Below are positions 63,198 through 64,000 of a stretch of 64,000 nt of DNA, one piece after another (position 1 is the first letter of the stretch; the number at the start of each line of letters is the position of its first letter). This DNA is from Rheinheimera sp. EpRS3. Lineage in GTDB: Bacteria; Pseudomonadota; Gammaproteobacteria; Enterobacterales; Alteromonadaceae. A program made the position numbers and the translations under genes. The DNA is taken from NCBI RefSeq assembly GCF_001513785.1, contig NZ_LNQS01000001.1, forward strand, positions 744,001 through 808,000, read 5' to 3'. The notes under the pieces were generated by a model. It did no database searches, had not been told where the DNA came from, and worked only from the letters and a program-made list of their open reading frames with translations.

Positions 63198-64000
63198 CTA
63201 CAATTTAAGGCTGATGGGGTAATAGCATTGGCTGCGTTGTATCAGTTGTTGCAGCCACACATCTGCTGCAACCGCTGTATTGCCAGCCGTTGCAGTTTTA
63301 CTCAGCAGAGCGTTAAAGGATTGGGCTGATGCTGCGCAGTACAGCACCAGGCTGCTATGCCATGCCAGTTGCAGATTAACCGCAACTACTGTTAAACGCT
63401 GGCTTGTACTGGGTTGTAGCCAGGCCGTAACCGCGGCGCTGTAATGATCCAGCTGGTATAGCTGCAGCAGTTCAATAAGCTGTGGCAGGTAAGTTTCACT
63501 TTGGCAATTTAGCGCCGGAGTAAAAGCGCTTTGGTAACCGGTGGTAGTACGATTAACCAGCGCAGTGCGCTGGTAAAGTGGGTTAAGCCATAGCGGGGCG
63601 CAGCAACACAGTGCCAGCAAGCGGCTATCGGTGCTTTGCAGCTTGGGCATAAACAGTTGCAGCGCTTGTGCAAGCACATGACAAAACTGACTAAACACGT
63701 CCTGCCACGGGTGATGCAGGGCACTAAGATAATGCTGCAGCTCTGCCTGAGCCAGCGCTGCAGGCAAGGCATCACGGCCGATAATGCCAATAGCCAGCTT
63801 TACGCTATGCACACTTTGCTGCTGGCGGTTTAACTGGCTTGCCAGTGCCAGCAAGGGTGCTGAGCGCTCCGGGCTGGTTGTCAGGTAATGCTCTAAGGTT
63901 TTGTTGTCATAATGGCGCAGTTCGCTAAAGCGGGAATGTTGCAGCAAATGGGCAAAGGTATCCGGTTGTGGTGTTAGCTCTGTAACTGGCTGCTGCAGTA
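63198..64000 (-). CDS. HDOD-like signalling protein (partial)
   Basis: The frame stays open to the right edge of the window, so the N-terminus is missing and at least 266 residues are present. Segments such as SAPLLALASQLNRQQQ followed by SVKLAIGIIGRDALPAALAQ recall the HDOD domain, in which a helical bundle without the HD metal site serves in signalling. The rest is helical and Leu/Gln-rich. The assignment is by eye and moderate. A 163-base gap with no gene separates it from icd. Confidence 0.5.
   Translation of the reverse strand, partial: LQQPVTELTPQPDTFAHLLQHSRFSELRHYDNKTLEHYLTTSPERSAPLLALASQLNRQQQSVHSVKLAIGIIGRDALPAALAQAELQHYLSALHHPWQDVFSQFCHVLAQALQLFMPKLQSTDSRLLALCCCAPLWLNPLYQRTALVNRTTTGYQSAFTPALNCQSETYLPQLIELLQLYQLDHYSAAVTAWLQPSTSQRLTVVAVNLQLAWHSSLVLYCAASAQSFNALLSKTATAGNTAVAADVWLQQLIQRSQCYYPISLKL

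Overview
The window looks like a piece of chromosome from a free-living, aquatic gammaproteobacterium of the Alteromonadales/Chromatiaceae kind (Rheinheimera, Alishewanella or Arsukibacterium-like). This is inferred from the gene families (DUF3379 anti-sigma factor, HopJ-family protein, DUF2726, TonB-dependent receptor plus beta-propeller phytase, many secreted peptidases) and from the order miaB-phoH-ybeY-corC-lnt. No species call can be made without a search. No phage, integrase, transposase, CRISPR array or rRNA gene was seen. Coding density is high and base use is even throughout.

Layout. 1-3.6 kb: pnuC, a PEP-CTERM-like secreted protein, and a leftward DoxX / ECF sigma / anti-sigma operon whose genes overlap by eight bases. 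4-13 kb: a Lon-family protease, then the leftward miaB-phoH-ybeY-corC-lnt-GNAT cluster (tRNA thiomethylation, rRNA maturation, lipoprotein acylation). 13-24 kb: an EamA permease, a 1505-residue propeller-PAS-GGDEF-EAL sensor, cobD/cbiB-like and mtnN genes, a pirin divergent from a small outer-membrane barrel, and an alkylation-repair pair (Ada-AlkA fusion plus Ogt). 24-31 kb: HopJ-like protein, an S9 peptidase divergent from a DUF819 membrane protein, an AI-2E/PerM-type permease, a zinc-ribbon-like protein and a Sel1/TPR protein.

31-39 kb is a divergent phosphate/phytate scavenging locus. Leftward runs a membrane protein with a broken GGDEF motif, an AraC regulator and a metallophosphoesterase lipoprotein, behind a Pho box I can read in the sequence. 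Rightward run a TonB-dependent receptor and a two-domain phytase lipoprotein. 39-45 kb holds signalling genes: a CheY-like regulator, a CpxR/CpxA-like pair headed by a lipoprotein gene whose promoter carries four GTWAA half-sites exactly 10 bp apart, and a PAS-containing chemotaxis receptor.

46-51 kb encodes the glyoxylate bypass (aceB, aceA) with a LysR regulator between the two genes. 51-56 kb: a secreted modular endonuclease I, a BarA-like hybrid kinase and a Phe-Thr-Phe tRNA operon with a clear sigma-70 promoter. 56-62 kb: prolyl oligopeptidase and a purine nucleoside catabolism/salvage operon (deoB, deoD, a gpt-like gene, a guanine-deaminase-like gene). 62-64 kb: NAD-type isocitrate dehydrogenase and the end of an HDOD-like gene.

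The most unexplained non-coding signal is a dispersed, roughly 95-bp palindromic element with three copies (6.5, 12.9 and 61.9 kb). Its paired arms differ between copies in a compensating way, so the fold seems to be conserved. A second repeat family lies at 47.8-48.1 kb.
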